From Clostridium estertheticum subsp. estertheticum (GTDB lineage Bacteria > Bacillota > Clostridia > Clostridiales > Clostridiaceae): 64,000 bases of DNA. Made by a program: the position numbers and the translations under genes. Where the stretch lies: assembly GCF_001877035.1 (NCBI RefSeq), contig NZ_CP015756.1, positions 425,001-489,000 of the forward strand, in the 5' to 3' direction. Positions within the stretch are counted from its first letter, which is position 1; each line of letters opens with the position of its first letter. The notes below the pieces were generated by a model, which made no database searches, was not told where the DNA came from, and worked only from the letters and a program-made list of their open reading frames with translations. Positions 16,616 to 26,035 of this stretch are shown piece by piece.

Positions 16616-18596
16616 ATCCTTTTATTTTAAATTTGCTAAGACTAACTTAAAGAAAAACAGCAAAACTTATTTGCCATATATATTAGCTTGTATAAGTGCA
16701 ATTATCATGTTTTATACCATGGATTGTATAGTATTAAACGAAGGATTAAATAAGATTAGAAGTGCAGGTTCATTAAAAATGATTCTGAAATTTGCAATTA
16801 AAGTCATTGGATTATTTTCTATAGTATTTCTATTTTATACTAATAGTTTTTTAATAAAGAGAAGAAAAAAGGAAATAGGGCTTTATAATGTGCTTGGAAT
16901 GGAAAAAAAGCATATTGCCAAGGTTCTTTCTATTGAGACGGTAATAGTAGCTATTATTAGTTTAGTTTTAGGTATTTTAGGTGGAATTATAGTTGGAAAA
17001 TTAATGTTTTTAATATTAATAAATTTAATGAAACTGGATATTACTATTTCATCTTCATTTTCAATATCAGTACCTGCGATAATTCAAACTATAGAATTAT
17101 TTAGTATGATTTTTGTAGCTACTTTAATAGCAAATCTTTTACAAGTTAAGATTACAAATCCTATTGAATTACTAAAAGGTGGGCAAAAGGGCGAAAAAGA
17201 ACCAAAGGCATCTTGGATATTAGCTATTTCTGGTGTTATTGAATTAGCTGTTGGATATGGCCTTGCTATGTATATAGAAACACCATTAAAAGCATTTAAT
17301 ATATTTTTTATAGCAGTAATTTTAGTTATTGTTGGAACCTATAGTACTTTTACATCTGGAAGTATAGCACTTTTGAAGATGTTAAAGAAAAATAAGAAAT
17401 TTTTCTACAAAACAAAGAATTTTGTTTCGGTATCTGGAATGATCTATCGTATGAAGCAAAATGCTGTAGGTCTGGCTAATATTTGCATTTTAAGTACAGC
17501 GGTATTACTAACAATATCAACAACTATTGCTTTATATGCTGGACAAGAAAGCAGCTTAAAAATTACTTATCCATTAGATGTATCAATATCTATAAGAAAT
17601 GCAACAGCAAAAGAAAAGGATAAAGTAGCAAATATAATAAAAGAAGCAGCTGCTAAGAATGATGTAACACTAAAAAATCAAGTAGAATTTGATGATAAAG
17701 AATTAATGACATTACAAAATGAAAATTCATTCAAAATTGCTAATAAAGCAGATAATCTATCTTTTATGAGTGATATAAAAAGTATACATCTTTATACCTT
17801 AAAAGATTATAACAAAATGGAAGGTAAATCTGTAGCTTTAAAAGATAATGAAGTACTCATCTTTTCAGTTGGTAAGGAATTTAATTATGACTCTATTGTT
17901 ATAAGTGGTAAGGAGTTTAAAGTGAAAGAGAAACTTAATAACATAAAGATAGCGAATAAAAATAAAAATAACTTAACAGATGAATATAGAATTGTAGTTA
18001 AGGATATGAATACCTTAAAGGATATCTATGAACAAAAGAGCACCAATGAATTAGCGAATGCTACTGATAGTATTGCATTTGATATTGATGGTAATAAAGA
18101 AGATACTATAAAATTATGTAATTCATTAAATAGCCATATAAATTCTGTGAAAAACAGTAGTTTTAAAAGCATTTATACAGATAGAGAAGATTTTTATATA
18201 TTTAATGGTGGATTCATTTTTATTGGATGTTTTTTAGGACTATTATTTACAATGGGAACAGTTTTAATAATTTACTATAAACAAATTTCTGAAGGGTATG
18301 ATGATAGCGAAAGATTTAAAATCATGCAAAAGGTAGGTATGAGCAAGAAAGAGGTTAAAAATACTATAAACAAGCAAATACTTATGGTGTTTTTCCTTCC
18401 ATTAGCAGTAGCGGTAATCCACATTGCAGTTGCCATCAACGTTGTATCTAAACTATTAACTTTGTTTGGTCTATTTAGTACCAGTACGTTAATACTTTCA
18501 ATAGCTGGCACTGTTGTAATCTTTGCAGTGTTGTACTCTGTAGTTTATGGACTTACAGCTAAGACTTATTATAAAATTGTGCAGCAAGAAAATTAG
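16608..18596 (+). CDS. ABC transporter permease, BceB-like (FtsX family)
   Basis: The 662-residue permease starts at ATG 16608, chosen because AGGAGGT lies 7 bases upstream. It has about ten membrane helices in the order 1 + 3 + 2 + 1 before, and 3 after, a large extracellular domain (about 320-530). FtsX-like segments are LFYTNSFLIKRRKKEIGLYNVLGM and the C-terminal repeat ERFKIMQKVGMSKKEVK, which is also seen in the paralogue at 4276. It pairs with the ATPase just upstream. Confidence 0.9.
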   Translation: MNKSFYFKFAKTNLKKNSKTYLPYILACISAIIMFYTMDCIVLNEGLNKIRSAGSLKMILKFAIKVIGLFSIVFLFYTNSFLIKRRKKEIGLYNVLGMEKKHIAKVLSIETVIVAIISLVLGILGGIIVGKLMFLILINLMKLDITISSSFSISVPAIIQTIELFSMIFVATLIANLLQVKITNPIELLKGGQKGEKEPKASWILAISGVIELAVGYGLAMYIETPLKAFNIFFIAVILVIVGTYSTFTSGSIALLKMLKKNKKFFYKTKNFVSVSGMIYRMKQNAVGLANICILSTAVLLTISTTIALYAGQESSLKITYPLDVSISIRNATAKEKDKVANIIKEAAAKNDVTLKNQVEFDDKELMTLQNENSFKIANKADNLSFMSDIKSIHLYTLKDYNKMEGKSVALKDNEVLIFSVGKEFNYDSIVISGKEFKVKEKLNNIKIANKNKNNLTDEYRIVVKDMNTLKDIYEQKSTNELANATDSIAFDIDGNKEDTIKLCNSLNSHINSVKNSSFKSIYTDREDFYIFNGGFIFIGCFLGLLFTMGTVLIIYYKQISEGYDDSERFKIMQKVGMSKKEVKNTINKQILMVFFLPLAVAVIHIAVAINVVSKLLTLFGLFSTSTLILSIAGTVVIFAVLYSVVYGLTAKTYYKIVQQEN

Positions 18597-18721
18597 ATAA
18601 TAAATTGGAGGAGCTAAATGCAAGTTTAGTTGCTCCAATAATTATTTTTTGTGAAAATTATGAAAAAAGTATTTTAAAGGTAAAGTACAGACTCCATCAG
18701 TAAAACCCTCAGATAATTATA

Positions 18722-18793
18722 TAACTGCTAATGTAATTTTTAATAAAGTTTGACAATTGCAGTATCAAGTATTAAAATTGTTAGTATACTAAC
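18722..18793 (+). promoter_or_regulatory. marR promoter and operator palindrome
   Basis: TTGACA at about 18750 and TAAAAT (17 bases later) form a strong promoter. A perfect 14-base palindrome, GTTAGTATACTAAC, lies at 18780-18793 near the expected transcription start, where an autorepressor would bind. A related site is found before the exporter operon at 19299. Confidence 0.65.
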
Positions 18794-18811
18794 ATAATGG
18801 GGAGGCGTTTT

Positions 18812-19249
18812 ATGGATCGTTCAAAGGCCATAGGATTTGTAGTAAAAACACTTTCTAATCAAGTGAAACGACAAATTGATATTAGCGTTTCGAAATGTGA
18901 GATTGATGGCATAACAGGAATGCAGTGCTGGATCATTGGTTATCTTTGTGATAACGTAGATAAAAGAGACGTTTTCCAAAAAGATGTTGAAATTGCGTTT
19001 AACATTAGGAGATCTACAGCTACTGTTATTTTACAACTTATGGAAAGAAATGGATTGATAACTAGGGAAGCGGTGTCTTGTGATGCACGATTAAAAAAAC
19101 TTATTCTTACTGAAAAAGCTTTCGATATTCATCTAAAGATAGAAGCCCAAATTATTCAAGTAGAACAAAAAATTGCGAAGGGTTTAACAAATGAAGAAAT
19201 TGAAACTTTCCTTCGACTTGTGAACAAAATTTCAAAAAATATAGAATAG
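18812..19249 (+). CDS. MarR-family transcriptional regulator
   Basis: The 145-residue winged-helix regulator starts at ATG 18812, because GGGGAGG lies 6-7 bases before it; an upstream ATG at 18797 lacks such a site. Helix-turn-helix residues lie around VEIAFNIRRSTATVILQLMERNGLI, followed by the wing with D-A-R-L-K-K. MarR proteins usually repress efflux genes and are released by toxic small molecules. The ABC exporter downstream and the shared GTTAG-N4-CTAAC sites support that role. Confidence 0.88.
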   Translation: MDRSKAIGFVVKTLSNQVKRQIDISVSKCEIDGITGMQCWIIGYLCDNVDKRDVFQKDVEIAFNIRRSTATVILQLMERNGLITREAVSCDARLKKLILTEKAFDIHLKIEAQIIQVEQKIAKGLTNEEIETFLRLVNKISKNIE

Positions 19250-19298
19250 GTAACTATCTTGTTAGATATAGGCAGACGGTTATTTTTTTTGCTGTGTT

Positions 19299-19312
19299 GT
19301 TAGTTACCTAAC
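19299..19312 (+). promoter_or_regulatory. Second MarR-like operator, before the ABC exporter
   Basis: GTTAGTTACCTAAC has the same GTTAG-N4-CTAAC form as the palindrome at 18780. It lies just upstream of TTGACA (19324) and 45 bases before the exporter start. It is probably bound by the MarR product. Confidence 0.55.
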
Positions 19313-19356
19313 TGTATGGCTATTGACAAATATTAATGTATGGAGGTTACCAAATT

Positions 19357-21090
19357 ATGATTAAACGACTTGCAAAATGCGTAGGTGAGTATAAAAAAGA
19401 CACCATCCTTGCGCCCGTTTTTGTAACATTTGAGGTTATTATGGAGGTTATAGTACCTTTCTTAATGGCACAAATTATTGATAACGGAATCTCAAAAGGG
19501 AATTTAGGTTACATCAGTAAAATGGGTATTGTACTAGTGATGTGTACTATATTTTCACTTTTTTTCGGTATGCAATCAGGAAGATATGCAGCCAAAGCAT
19601 CTGCAGGATATGCAAAGAATGTACGGCGAGAAATGTATTACAATATACAGAGTTTTTCATTCTCGGATATTGAAAAATTTTCAAGTGCAAGCCTAGTAAC
19701 TAGGTTAACTACAGATGTGACTAATGTTCAAAACTCCTACCAGATGATTATTCGTATTTTAGTACGAAGTCCATTAATGCTTATTTTTTCTTTGATTATG
19801 GCATTTAACCTTAATGCAAAATTAGCTTTAGTATTTCTTGTAGCTATCCCATTTTTAGGATTTGGGCTTTACTTAATTATTACCAACGCCCATCCTATTT
19901 TCGAGAAAGTATTCCGTACCTACGACCATCTAAACAATGTTGTACAAGAAAACATAAGTGGTATTAGAGTTGTAAAATCTTATGTTCGTGAAGAACATGA
20001 AAAAAGCAAATTTGGAGAGGTATCTACAAAAATCTATAGTGATTTTTCAAAAGCAGAAAAATTATTAGCTTTTAACAGTCCACTCATGCAATTTACCATG
20101 TATACATGTATTCTCCTAATATCTTGGTTTGGTGCAAAGATGATTGTAGGTTCAACTATGACCATAGGTCAATTAATGAGTTTATTGGCTTACGCTGCAC
20201 AAATTTTAATGAGTTTGATGATGCTTTCAATGGTTTTTGTCATGATTACAATTTCTCGTGCTTCGGCAGAAAGAATTGTAGAGGTTCTAGATGAAAAAAG
20301 TGGGTTGCATAACCCAGAGCAGCCGATTTATGAAGTGCCTAATGGCTGTGTGAATTTTGAAAATGTAGATTTTAGTTACACTGATGACAAAAACAAACTT
20401 TGCCTTAAAAAAATTGATATCTCTATCAAGGCTGGTGAAACCATTGGTATCATTGGTGGTACTGGAAGTGCAAAAACTACTTTTGTTCAACTAATTCCTA
20501 GACTTTATGACGTATCAAGTGGAAATATTTTAGTAGGTGGGGTAGATGTGCGTAAATATGATATACAAGCCTTACGTGATGAAGTTGCCATGGTTCTACA
20601 AAAAAATGTACTTTTTTCAGGAACAATCAAAGAGAACCTTAGGTGGGGAAATAAAGATGCTTCGGATGACGAACTCATAAGAGTGTGCAAGTTAGCACAA
20701 GCGGATGATTTTATTGCGAAATTTCCACATAAATATGACACTTACATTGAACAGGGAGGTTCCAATGTTTCTGGAGGGCAAAAGCAAAGGATTTGTATTG
20801 CACGTGCACTGCTAAAGAAACCTAAAATATTAATTCTAGATGATTCTACTAGTGCTATAGACACGAAAACGGATGCTCTAATCCGAATTGCATTCAAAGA
20901 GGAAATTCCTAGTACCACAAAACTTATTATAGCTCAGCGTATCTCCTCGGTGGAGGATGCCGATAAGATAATTATAATGGATGCTGGTAGAATAGATGCC
21001 ATAGGGACTCATGATGAACTTTTAAAAACCAATAAAATCTATCAAGAAGTCTATACTTCACAGATGAAAGGGGTAGAGACAAATGAATAA
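19357..21090 (+). CDS. ABC exporter subunit A (membrane + ATPase, degenerate site)
   Basis: The 577-residue half-exporter starts at ATG 19357 after GGAGGTTACCAAATT. Six membrane helices (about 15-305) precede the ATPase domain (about 335-575). Walker A reads GGTGSAKTT, with Ala where Gly is usual, and Walker B ends ILILDDSTS, with Asp instead of the catalytic Glu. Its signature VSGGQKQR is normal. This asymmetry is known in heterodimeric multidrug exporters, where one of the two ATP sites does not hydrolyse. The next gene provides the complementary subunit and overlaps by 8 bases. Confidence 0.9.
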   Translation: MIKRLAKCVGEYKKDTILAPVFVTFEVIMEVIVPFLMAQIIDNGISKGNLGYISKMGIVLVMCTIFSLFFGMQSGRYAAKASAGYAKNVRREMYYNIQSFSFSDIEKFSSASLVTRLTTDVTNVQNSYQMIIRILVRSPLMLIFSLIMAFNLNAKLALVFLVAIPFLGFGLYLIITNAHPIFEKVFRTYDHLNNVVQENISGIRVVKSYVREEHEKSKFGEVSTKIYSDFSKAEKLLAFNSPLMQFTMYTCILLISWFGAKMIVGSTMTIGQLMSLLAYAAQILMSLMMLSMVFVMITISRASAERIVEVLDEKSGLHNPEQPIYEVPNGCVNFENVDFSYTDDKNKLCLKKIDISIKAGETIGIIGGTGSAKTTFVQLIPRLYDVSSGNILVGGVDVRKYDIQALRDEVAMVLQKNVLFSGTIKENLRWGNKDASDDELIRVCKLAQADDFIAKFPHKYDTYIEQGGSNVSGGQKQRICIARALLKKPKILILDDSTSAIDTKTDALIRIAFKEEIPSTTKLIIAQRISSVEDADKIIIMDAGRIDAIGTHDELLKTNKIYQEVYTSQMKGVETNE

Positions 21091-22960
21091 TAATAAGTCC
21101 AAGCCTAAATCGAATGGAAAAACCATGAAAAGATTATTTTCATATGTTACAAGTACTTATAAAATACACTTTATAATTGTTATCATATGTATATTGTTTA
21201 GTGCTCTTGCAGGGGTGGGGGGGTCACTTTTTCTTCAAATAGTGATTGATGATTACATTACTCCGTTACTTAAAGTTTCAAATCCTGTATTCTCTGGACT
21301 TCTAAAAGCTATACTTGTGATGGCTGGTATTTATTGTATTGGTGTTGTGTCGACATTTCTCTATAACAGATTAATGGTAACCATAGGCCAAGGGGTACAA
21401 AAGAAAATTAGAGATGAAATGTATTCTCATATGCAAACTCTGTCTATAAAATATTTTGATACTCATTCACATGGTGACATTATGAGTCGCTATACTAATG
21501 ATATAGATACCTTAAGGCAGATGTTATCTCAAAGTATCCCACAGATGTTTTCTTCTGCAATTACTATTGTAAGCGTATTTTTGGCCATGATTTATGTCAG
21601 TTGGCATTTAACTGCGCTTGTAATTATAATGGTGGTAGTTATGCTATTTATTACTGGGAAAATTACTGGGAGGAGTTCTGAATTTTTTATTAAACAGCAA
21701 AGTTCTATGGGTAAAACAAATGGATTTATCGAGGAAATGATTAATGGACAAAATGTGGTTAAGGTGTTCTGCCATGAGGAAGATTCAAAAGAACAGTTCG
21801 ATCTTCTAAACGAGGAACTTTGTAATAATGCTACAAAAGCAAATAATTATGCAAATATACTTATGCCTATTATGTCGAATTTAGGTAATCTTCTTTATGT
21901 CTTGGTTGCCATTGTTGGAGGAGTTTTAGCACTAAGTGGAATTGGTGGGTTAACCCTAGGGGCTATTGCCTCATTCTTACAGCTTAGTAAAACCTTCAGC
22001 ATGCCTATTGGTCAAATCTCTCAACAACTCAACGCTGTTATTATGGCACTGGCGGGTGCACAACGTATTTTTGAATTGATGGATGAAGAATCCGAAGAGG
22101 ATGAAGGTTATGTAACACTAGTAAATGCTAAATATGAGGGCGATATTTTATGTGAAACTGAAAATCGTACAGGAATATGGGCTTGGAAGCACCCTCATGA
22201 AGATAGTACTGTTACCTACACTAAATTAACAGGAGATGTGCAATTTTTTGATGTGGATTTCGGTTATAATGAAGAAAAAACTGTATTGCATAATGTAAGC
22301 CTTGATGCACATTCTGGTGAAAAGTTAGCGTTTGTTGGTGCTACTGGTGCGGGAAAAACCACCATAACTAATTTGATTAATCGTTTCTATGATATTCAAG
22401 ATGGTAAAATCCGATATGATGATATCAACATTAACAAAATTAGAAAAAGTGATTTGCGTCGTTCCCTTGGAGTTGTGCTTCAAGATACAAATTTATTTAC
22501 TGGAACCATTATGGAAAATATCAAATATGGCAAGCTTGATGCTACGGATGAAGAAATTTATGCAGCTGCAAGGCTTGCAAATGCTGATGGGTTTATTTCC
22601 ATGATGCCAAAGGGTTATGATACTATTTTATCAGGAGACGGATCTGGGTTATCACAAGGTCAAAGACAACTATTGTCCATTGCAAGAGCTGCTGTTGCTA
22701 ACCCTCCAGTTATGATTCTTGATGAAGCCACTTCTAGCATCGATACGCGTACAGAGGCGATTGTACAAAGAGGTATGGATTCACTTATGCAAGGTCGTAC
22801 GGTATTTGTAATTGCTCATAGGCTTTCTACAGTGAAAAATGCTGATGAAATTATGGTACTTGATGAAGGCCGAATTATTGAATGTGGTAACCATGAAAAG
22901 TTAATATCAGAGAAAGGAAAGTATTATCAGCTCTATACTGGCGCCTTTGAACTTGAGTGA
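21083..22960 (+). CDS. ABC exporter subunit B (membrane + ATPase)
   Basis: The 625-residue half-exporter has six membrane helices (about 30-330), then an insertion of about 45 residues rich in acid residues (340-395) before the ATPase domain. Walker A GATGAGKTT and Walker B MILDEATSS with Glu are canonical, but the signature is LSQGQRQL rather than SGGQ. Together with subunit A this gives one full and one impaired ATP site. The pair is likely a drug or lipid exporter under control of the MarR gene upstream. Confidence 0.9.
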   Translation: MNNNKSKPKSNGKTMKRLFSYVTSTYKIHFIIVIICILFSALAGVGGSLFLQIVIDDYITPLLKVSNPVFSGLLKAILVMAGIYCIGVVSTFLYNRLMVTIGQGVQKKIRDEMYSHMQTLSIKYFDTHSHGDIMSRYTNDIDTLRQMLSQSIPQMFSSAITIVSVFLAMIYVSWHLTALVIIMVVVMLFITGKITGRSSEFFIKQQSSMGKTNGFIEEMINGQNVVKVFCHEEDSKEQFDLLNEELCNNATKANNYANILMPIMSNLGNLLYVLVAIVGGVLALSGIGGLTLGAIASFLQLSKTFSMPIGQISQQLNAVIMALAGAQRIFELMDEESEEDEGYVTLVNAKYEGDILCETENRTGIWAWKHPHEDSTVTYTKLTGDVQFFDVDFGYNEEKTVLHNVSLDAHSGEKLAFVGATGAGKTTITNLINRFYDIQDGKIRYDDININKIRKSDLRRSLGVVLQDTNLFTGTIMENIKYGKLDATDEEIYAAARLANADGFISMMPKGYDTILSGDGSGLSQGQRQLLSIARAAVANPPVMILDEATSSIDTRTEAIVQRGMDSLMQGRTVFVIAHRLSTVKNADEIMVLDEGRIIECGNHEKLISEKGKYYQLYTGAFELE

Positions 22961-22976
22961 AATATTTACTATTAGA

Positions 22977-23007
22977 CCACCGATTTAATAATAATCGGTG
23001 GTTTTAT
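22977..23007 (+). terminator. Terminator of the marR/exporter operon
   Basis: CCACCGATT (22977-22985) pairs with AATCGGTGG (22993-23001), followed by TTTTATT. Confidence 0.75.
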
Positions 23008-23012
23008 TCATG

Positions 23013-23061
23013 CCAAAAATAAGAACCGTATTGAAATATTCAATACAGTTCTTATTTTTGG
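23013..23061 (-). terminator. Terminator of the PucR-type regulator gene
   Basis: The inverted repeat CCAAAAATAAGAAC...GTTCTTATTTTTGG, with a continuing GTATTGAA/TTCAATAC stem, is one of the longest hairpins in the window. The PucR stop codon lies inside it. It can work in both directions. Confidence 0.7.
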
Positions 23062-24581
23062 TATCTTAGAATTTTTAATGATAATTCGAATTTAAACAAA
23101 ATATCACTGTTGCTTAGTGAAATTTTCAATAATTCTTCTATCTTATGGTAACGGTAAAAAAATGTACTACAATGTATATTTAGTTTTTCTGAGGTCAATT
23201 TTGCATTCCTATTACTTTCTAAATAAACTATTAATGTTTGTAATAATACTGAATTATTGTTTTTATCGATCCCTATAAGCTTGTTAATCAATGGATGAAT
23301 CAATGTGTGTAGTTCAATCTTTTCAATAATATTATCATTGCTTTGCAATATATGAAATAGATAATATTCTATATAGTCTTTGAAATAAAATAAGAAACCA
23401 TCAATTTTTAAGTTCTCTGGTAATTTTAAAGCATAAGTAGCTTGTTTATAAAACTCCTTTGTTTTAAGTATGTTTTGAAATGTCAAACTAACCCCTGCTT
23501 TTAAATTATTGAGCTTTAAAAAATCTATAAACCTTGTTTTTGTGTTTTCAGAAAATACCTCATCATCTTCTTTACTTACCATGAGAATGATACTATCTTC
23601 ATAATAAGCAGGAATACAATTCCCAAATATATTTTTAGTAGTAACAATTAACTGCTTTAATCCAAAATTATGACGGTAATCTTGATATGTTTGGCGAAAA
23701 GGTATAACAATTAGTAATATATTTTTATTTAATTTAAAATCTATATTTTTTAGTCGTTCTTCTATATAGTTTAGATTATTAATTGAATTTTTTAATAAAT
23801 CCATTAAATAATATTCTTCTTCGAGTCCTGAACTATTTATAAACAAGTTATCTTTTTGCATTTGTATAGAAAGAGTTTGTGCCAAAGTGTTGGTTAGTTC
23901 TAAATCTTCTTCAAGAAATTCTCGATTTTCTTGTAAAATACATATGTACGCTACAGTAATATTATTAATACGAATACCACAAAAGATAAGACTTTTATCA
24001 GAAGCGTGAAAAAAAGATGTACTAGAACTATAAATATTATCTATACATTTATTTTTTTTCATAAGATTAACAGTATCAATTAACAGATAAGTTTGATCAT
24101 TGTAAGTTTCTATACTAGATGTAATAGAATTAGCAAAAGTGGAACGACCAAGAATACGATAACTAGTATCTAAAATAAAAATAGGGTTATTTAAATAGCT
24201 TTCACATATATTTAAAGTTTTATTAATATCATTACAAGCAGATAAGCTATTATAGATATTCAACTTTTTAGCAAATAGTTTATATTCTGTAAACATAAAT
24301 CCACAAATTAATCTATAAATTTCTTCTATACTATTTTTAGTCTCAATCTGTAAAATATGAATGTCTTCACTTGCTTTATTTACGATAAATAAAATATTGT
24401 CTTTATTAATTAATAAAGATTTATGGTTTTTTGTTGTCAAATACAAAGCATTTGGAGAAAATTCCATATTAGCTTGCAAAAAGAATACTTCATCAATAAT
24501 AGTATCCGGATTATGTGTTCCCCAAATTTTAATGTTTGGTTTATTTTCAAGAAAATTTAATAATGTTTTAAGTTTAGCCAA
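23052..24581 (-). CDS. PucR/CdaR-family transcriptional regulator
   Basis: The 509-residue protein starts at a TTG (24581) that lies 6 bases after AGGAGGTAA. The C-terminal 60 residues (VYLESNRNAKLTSEKLNIH, then FFYRYHKIEELL) are the PucR helix-turn-helix, in which a short signature helix is followed by R-x-x-x-I-E-x-x-L. The N-terminal and middle parts resemble a ligand-binding domain plus the degenerate GGDEF-like CdaR region. Such regulators usually control a neighbouring catabolic gene. The divergent flavoprotein gene at 24778 is the obvious candidate target. Confidence 0.8.
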   Translation of the reverse strand: MAKLKTLLNFLENKPNIKIWGTHNPDTIIDEVFFLQANMEFSPNALYLTTKNHKSLLINKDNILFIVNKASEDIHILQIETKNSIEEIYRLICGFMFTEYKLFAKKLNIYNSLSACNDINKTLNICESYLNNPIFILDTSYRILGRSTFANSITSSIETYNDQTYLLIDTVNLMKKNKCIDNIYSSSTSFFHASDKSLIFCGIRINNITVAYICILQENREFLEEDLELTNTLAQTLSIQMQKDNLFINSSGLEEEYYLMDLLKNSINNLNYIEERLKNIDFKLNKNILLIVIPFRQTYQDYRHNFGLKQLIVTTKNIFGNCIPAYYEDSIILMVSKEDDEVFSENTKTRFIDFLKLNNLKAGVSLTFQNILKTKEFYKQATYALKLPENLKIDGFLFYFKDYIEYYLFHILQSNDNIIEKIELHTLIHPLINKLIGIDKNNNSVLLQTLIVYLESNRNAKLTSEKLNIHCSTFFYRYHKIEELLKISLSNSDILFKFELSLKILRYQK

Positions 24582-24694
24582 AAAATTACCTCCTCTTGTA
24601 GATTAGAAAAATTTCTAAAATCATACTATTAAAGTATGGCAATTTCATAATTATTTCTGATGAATGGTGTATTAATTTATGTTAATATTATAAA

Positions 24695-24715
24695 TGTTCA
24701 CTCGTTAGTGTAACA
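24695..24715. promoter_or_regulatory. Imperfect palindrome in the PucR/flavoprotein intergenic region
   Basis: TGTTCACT-CGTT-AGTG(T)AACA is a dyad in the 196-base divergent spacer. It is a candidate operator for the PucR protein or for the TetR-like protein nearby. Confidence 0.4.
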
Positions 24716-24777
24716 AAAAAAACACGTATTAACAATAATATAGTAATATATATGATATATAAAGAGGAGATTTTATT

Positions 24778-25734
24778 ATGACTTTTAAAGTAATGGGCGT
24801 TACATCTGGTAGAAAAGATTCAAATTCTGAAATTTTATTAAAGGAGGCACTTTTAGCTTGCGCGCAACAAGGGGCGGAAATCACAATGATTAATCTAAGG
24901 AATTACAACATTATGGATTGTACAGGATGTACAGCATGTACAAATGGTATGACTATTGGTAAAAACGTTGGGTGCAGCTTAGATAAAAAAGATGATAAAA
25001 AAGCAATTATGGAAGTTATGTTAAATCAAGATGCTGTTATTTTCTCAGCACCTACATATGATTTAATGCCAACTGCAACATTTTTAAAATTTATGCATAG
25101 AAATTTAAGTTATGAATCTGCATTTTTAGAATCAATTGGTGAAATTGAGCATAAAGATAGAGTTGGTGCTTTAATTGCTGTTGGAGGATCTACTCGTTCT
25201 TGGCAGTCGATGGCATTAGAAGCTATGCAGGCAACTTGTTTTACAAATGATTTTAAAATTATTGATATGTATTTGGCTACTCGTGTGCCAGCTCCAAAAC
25301 AATGTTTATTACATGATGATATGATTAAACGTGCCGAAGAAATTGGTAACAATGTTATGAAATCATTAAATACCAAAGCAGAAAAAAGAGTGTGGTTAGG
25401 GGATGAAAATATGGGTTGGTGTCCAAATTGTCATTCTAATGCATTGATTTTAGGGGAAGCTCAATGGGATGGGTTACAATTCCCAATTGAATGTCAAGTT
25501 TGTGGTGCTGGTGGAGACTTAGAAAAAACAGAAACTGGTAAATGGAAATTTGTTATAGCTAAAGATGGTTTAAGTCGTGATCGTACTACTATTGAAGGGA
25601 GACAACACCATTTAGAAGAAATTTACCATACACAAGGTGGATTTTACACAGATGAAAATTTATCAACTGTTAAAGAAAAGTTCGGTAAATATAAAGATCT
25701 AAAATTTCATACAATAGAAATTAATAAAGCATAA
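24778..25734 (+). CDS. Flavodoxin-fold NADPH-dependent FMN reductase, iron-sulfur flavoprotein-like
   Basis: The 318-residue protein begins with a flavodoxin-like domain (GVTSGRKDSNSEILLKEAL). This is followed by a cysteine cluster D-C-T-G-C-T-A-C with a further Cys 12 residues later (C-x2-C-x2-C-x11-C). In iron-sulfur flavoproteins a similar compact cluster binds 4Fe-4S. SAPTYDLMPTATFLKF is the flavin-contact loop. The C-terminal 100 residues add two CxxC pairs (WCPNCHS and CQVCGAG), like a small zinc or rubredoxin-type knuckle. It may pass electrons in oxidative stress or reduce an aromatic or nitro substrate. GAGGAG precedes the ATG. Confidence 0.75.
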   Translation: MTFKVMGVTSGRKDSNSEILLKEALLACAQQGAEITMINLRNYNIMDCTGCTACTNGMTIGKNVGCSLDKKDDKKAIMEVMLNQDAVIFSAPTYDLMPTATFLKFMHRNLSYESAFLESIGEIEHKDRVGALIAVGGSTRSWQSMALEAMQATCFTNDFKIIDMYLATRVPAPKQCLLHDDMIKRAEEIGNNVMKSLNTKAEKRVWLGDENMGWCPNCHSNALILGEAQWDGLQFPIECQVCGAGGDLEKTETGKWKFVIAKDGLSRDRTTIEGRQHHLEEIYHTQGGFYTDENLSTVKEKFGKYKDLKFHTIEINKA

Positions 25735-25744
25735 TTTTATCAAT

Positions 25745-26030
25745 TAATGGTTAATTAATGAATATTATGAATTTACGTGTTTGCTTGCAGGAGAAATTAG
25801 AGAAACAACCCCTTGGAGTGGTTCAGAGCAAGGGTGTGGGAATGCTCAAAAAATGTTTGTGGATGATATTGACAGCCTTGAACTTTTGCTGGCACATGGA
25901 TGGCAGGTTATAGTGTTTTAATTCCATGTACACTTTTTCTAACCTTACCACTTGGTTCTTATTTTGTGCATTAAAAGATGCAACTATTATTATACTAGAT
26001 GAGGCAACAGCATGCATTAATAGTTTTTAT
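25745..26030 (+). pseudogene. Scrambled remnants of an ABC exporter
   Basis: Two scraps are readable. At about 25790-25895, frames read EKLEKQPLGVVQSKGVG and then MFVDDIDSLELLLAH. This is the same coupling-helix region as IVDDVEALELPLAH in the ORF at 26536. At about 25970-26030, LKDATIIILDEATACIN is a Walker B/D-loop piece. The two thirds of the gene between them are gone. No intact gene is present in these 300 bases. Confidence 0.6.
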
Positions 26031-26035
26031 TCATA

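Noticed and set aside
18665-18715. Weak similarity of this leader to those at 7180 and 13890 (TTTTAAAGGT...CCATCAGTAAAA)
   Set aside because: The similarity is short and imperfect; it may reflect a shared leader origin but is too weak to call a repeat.
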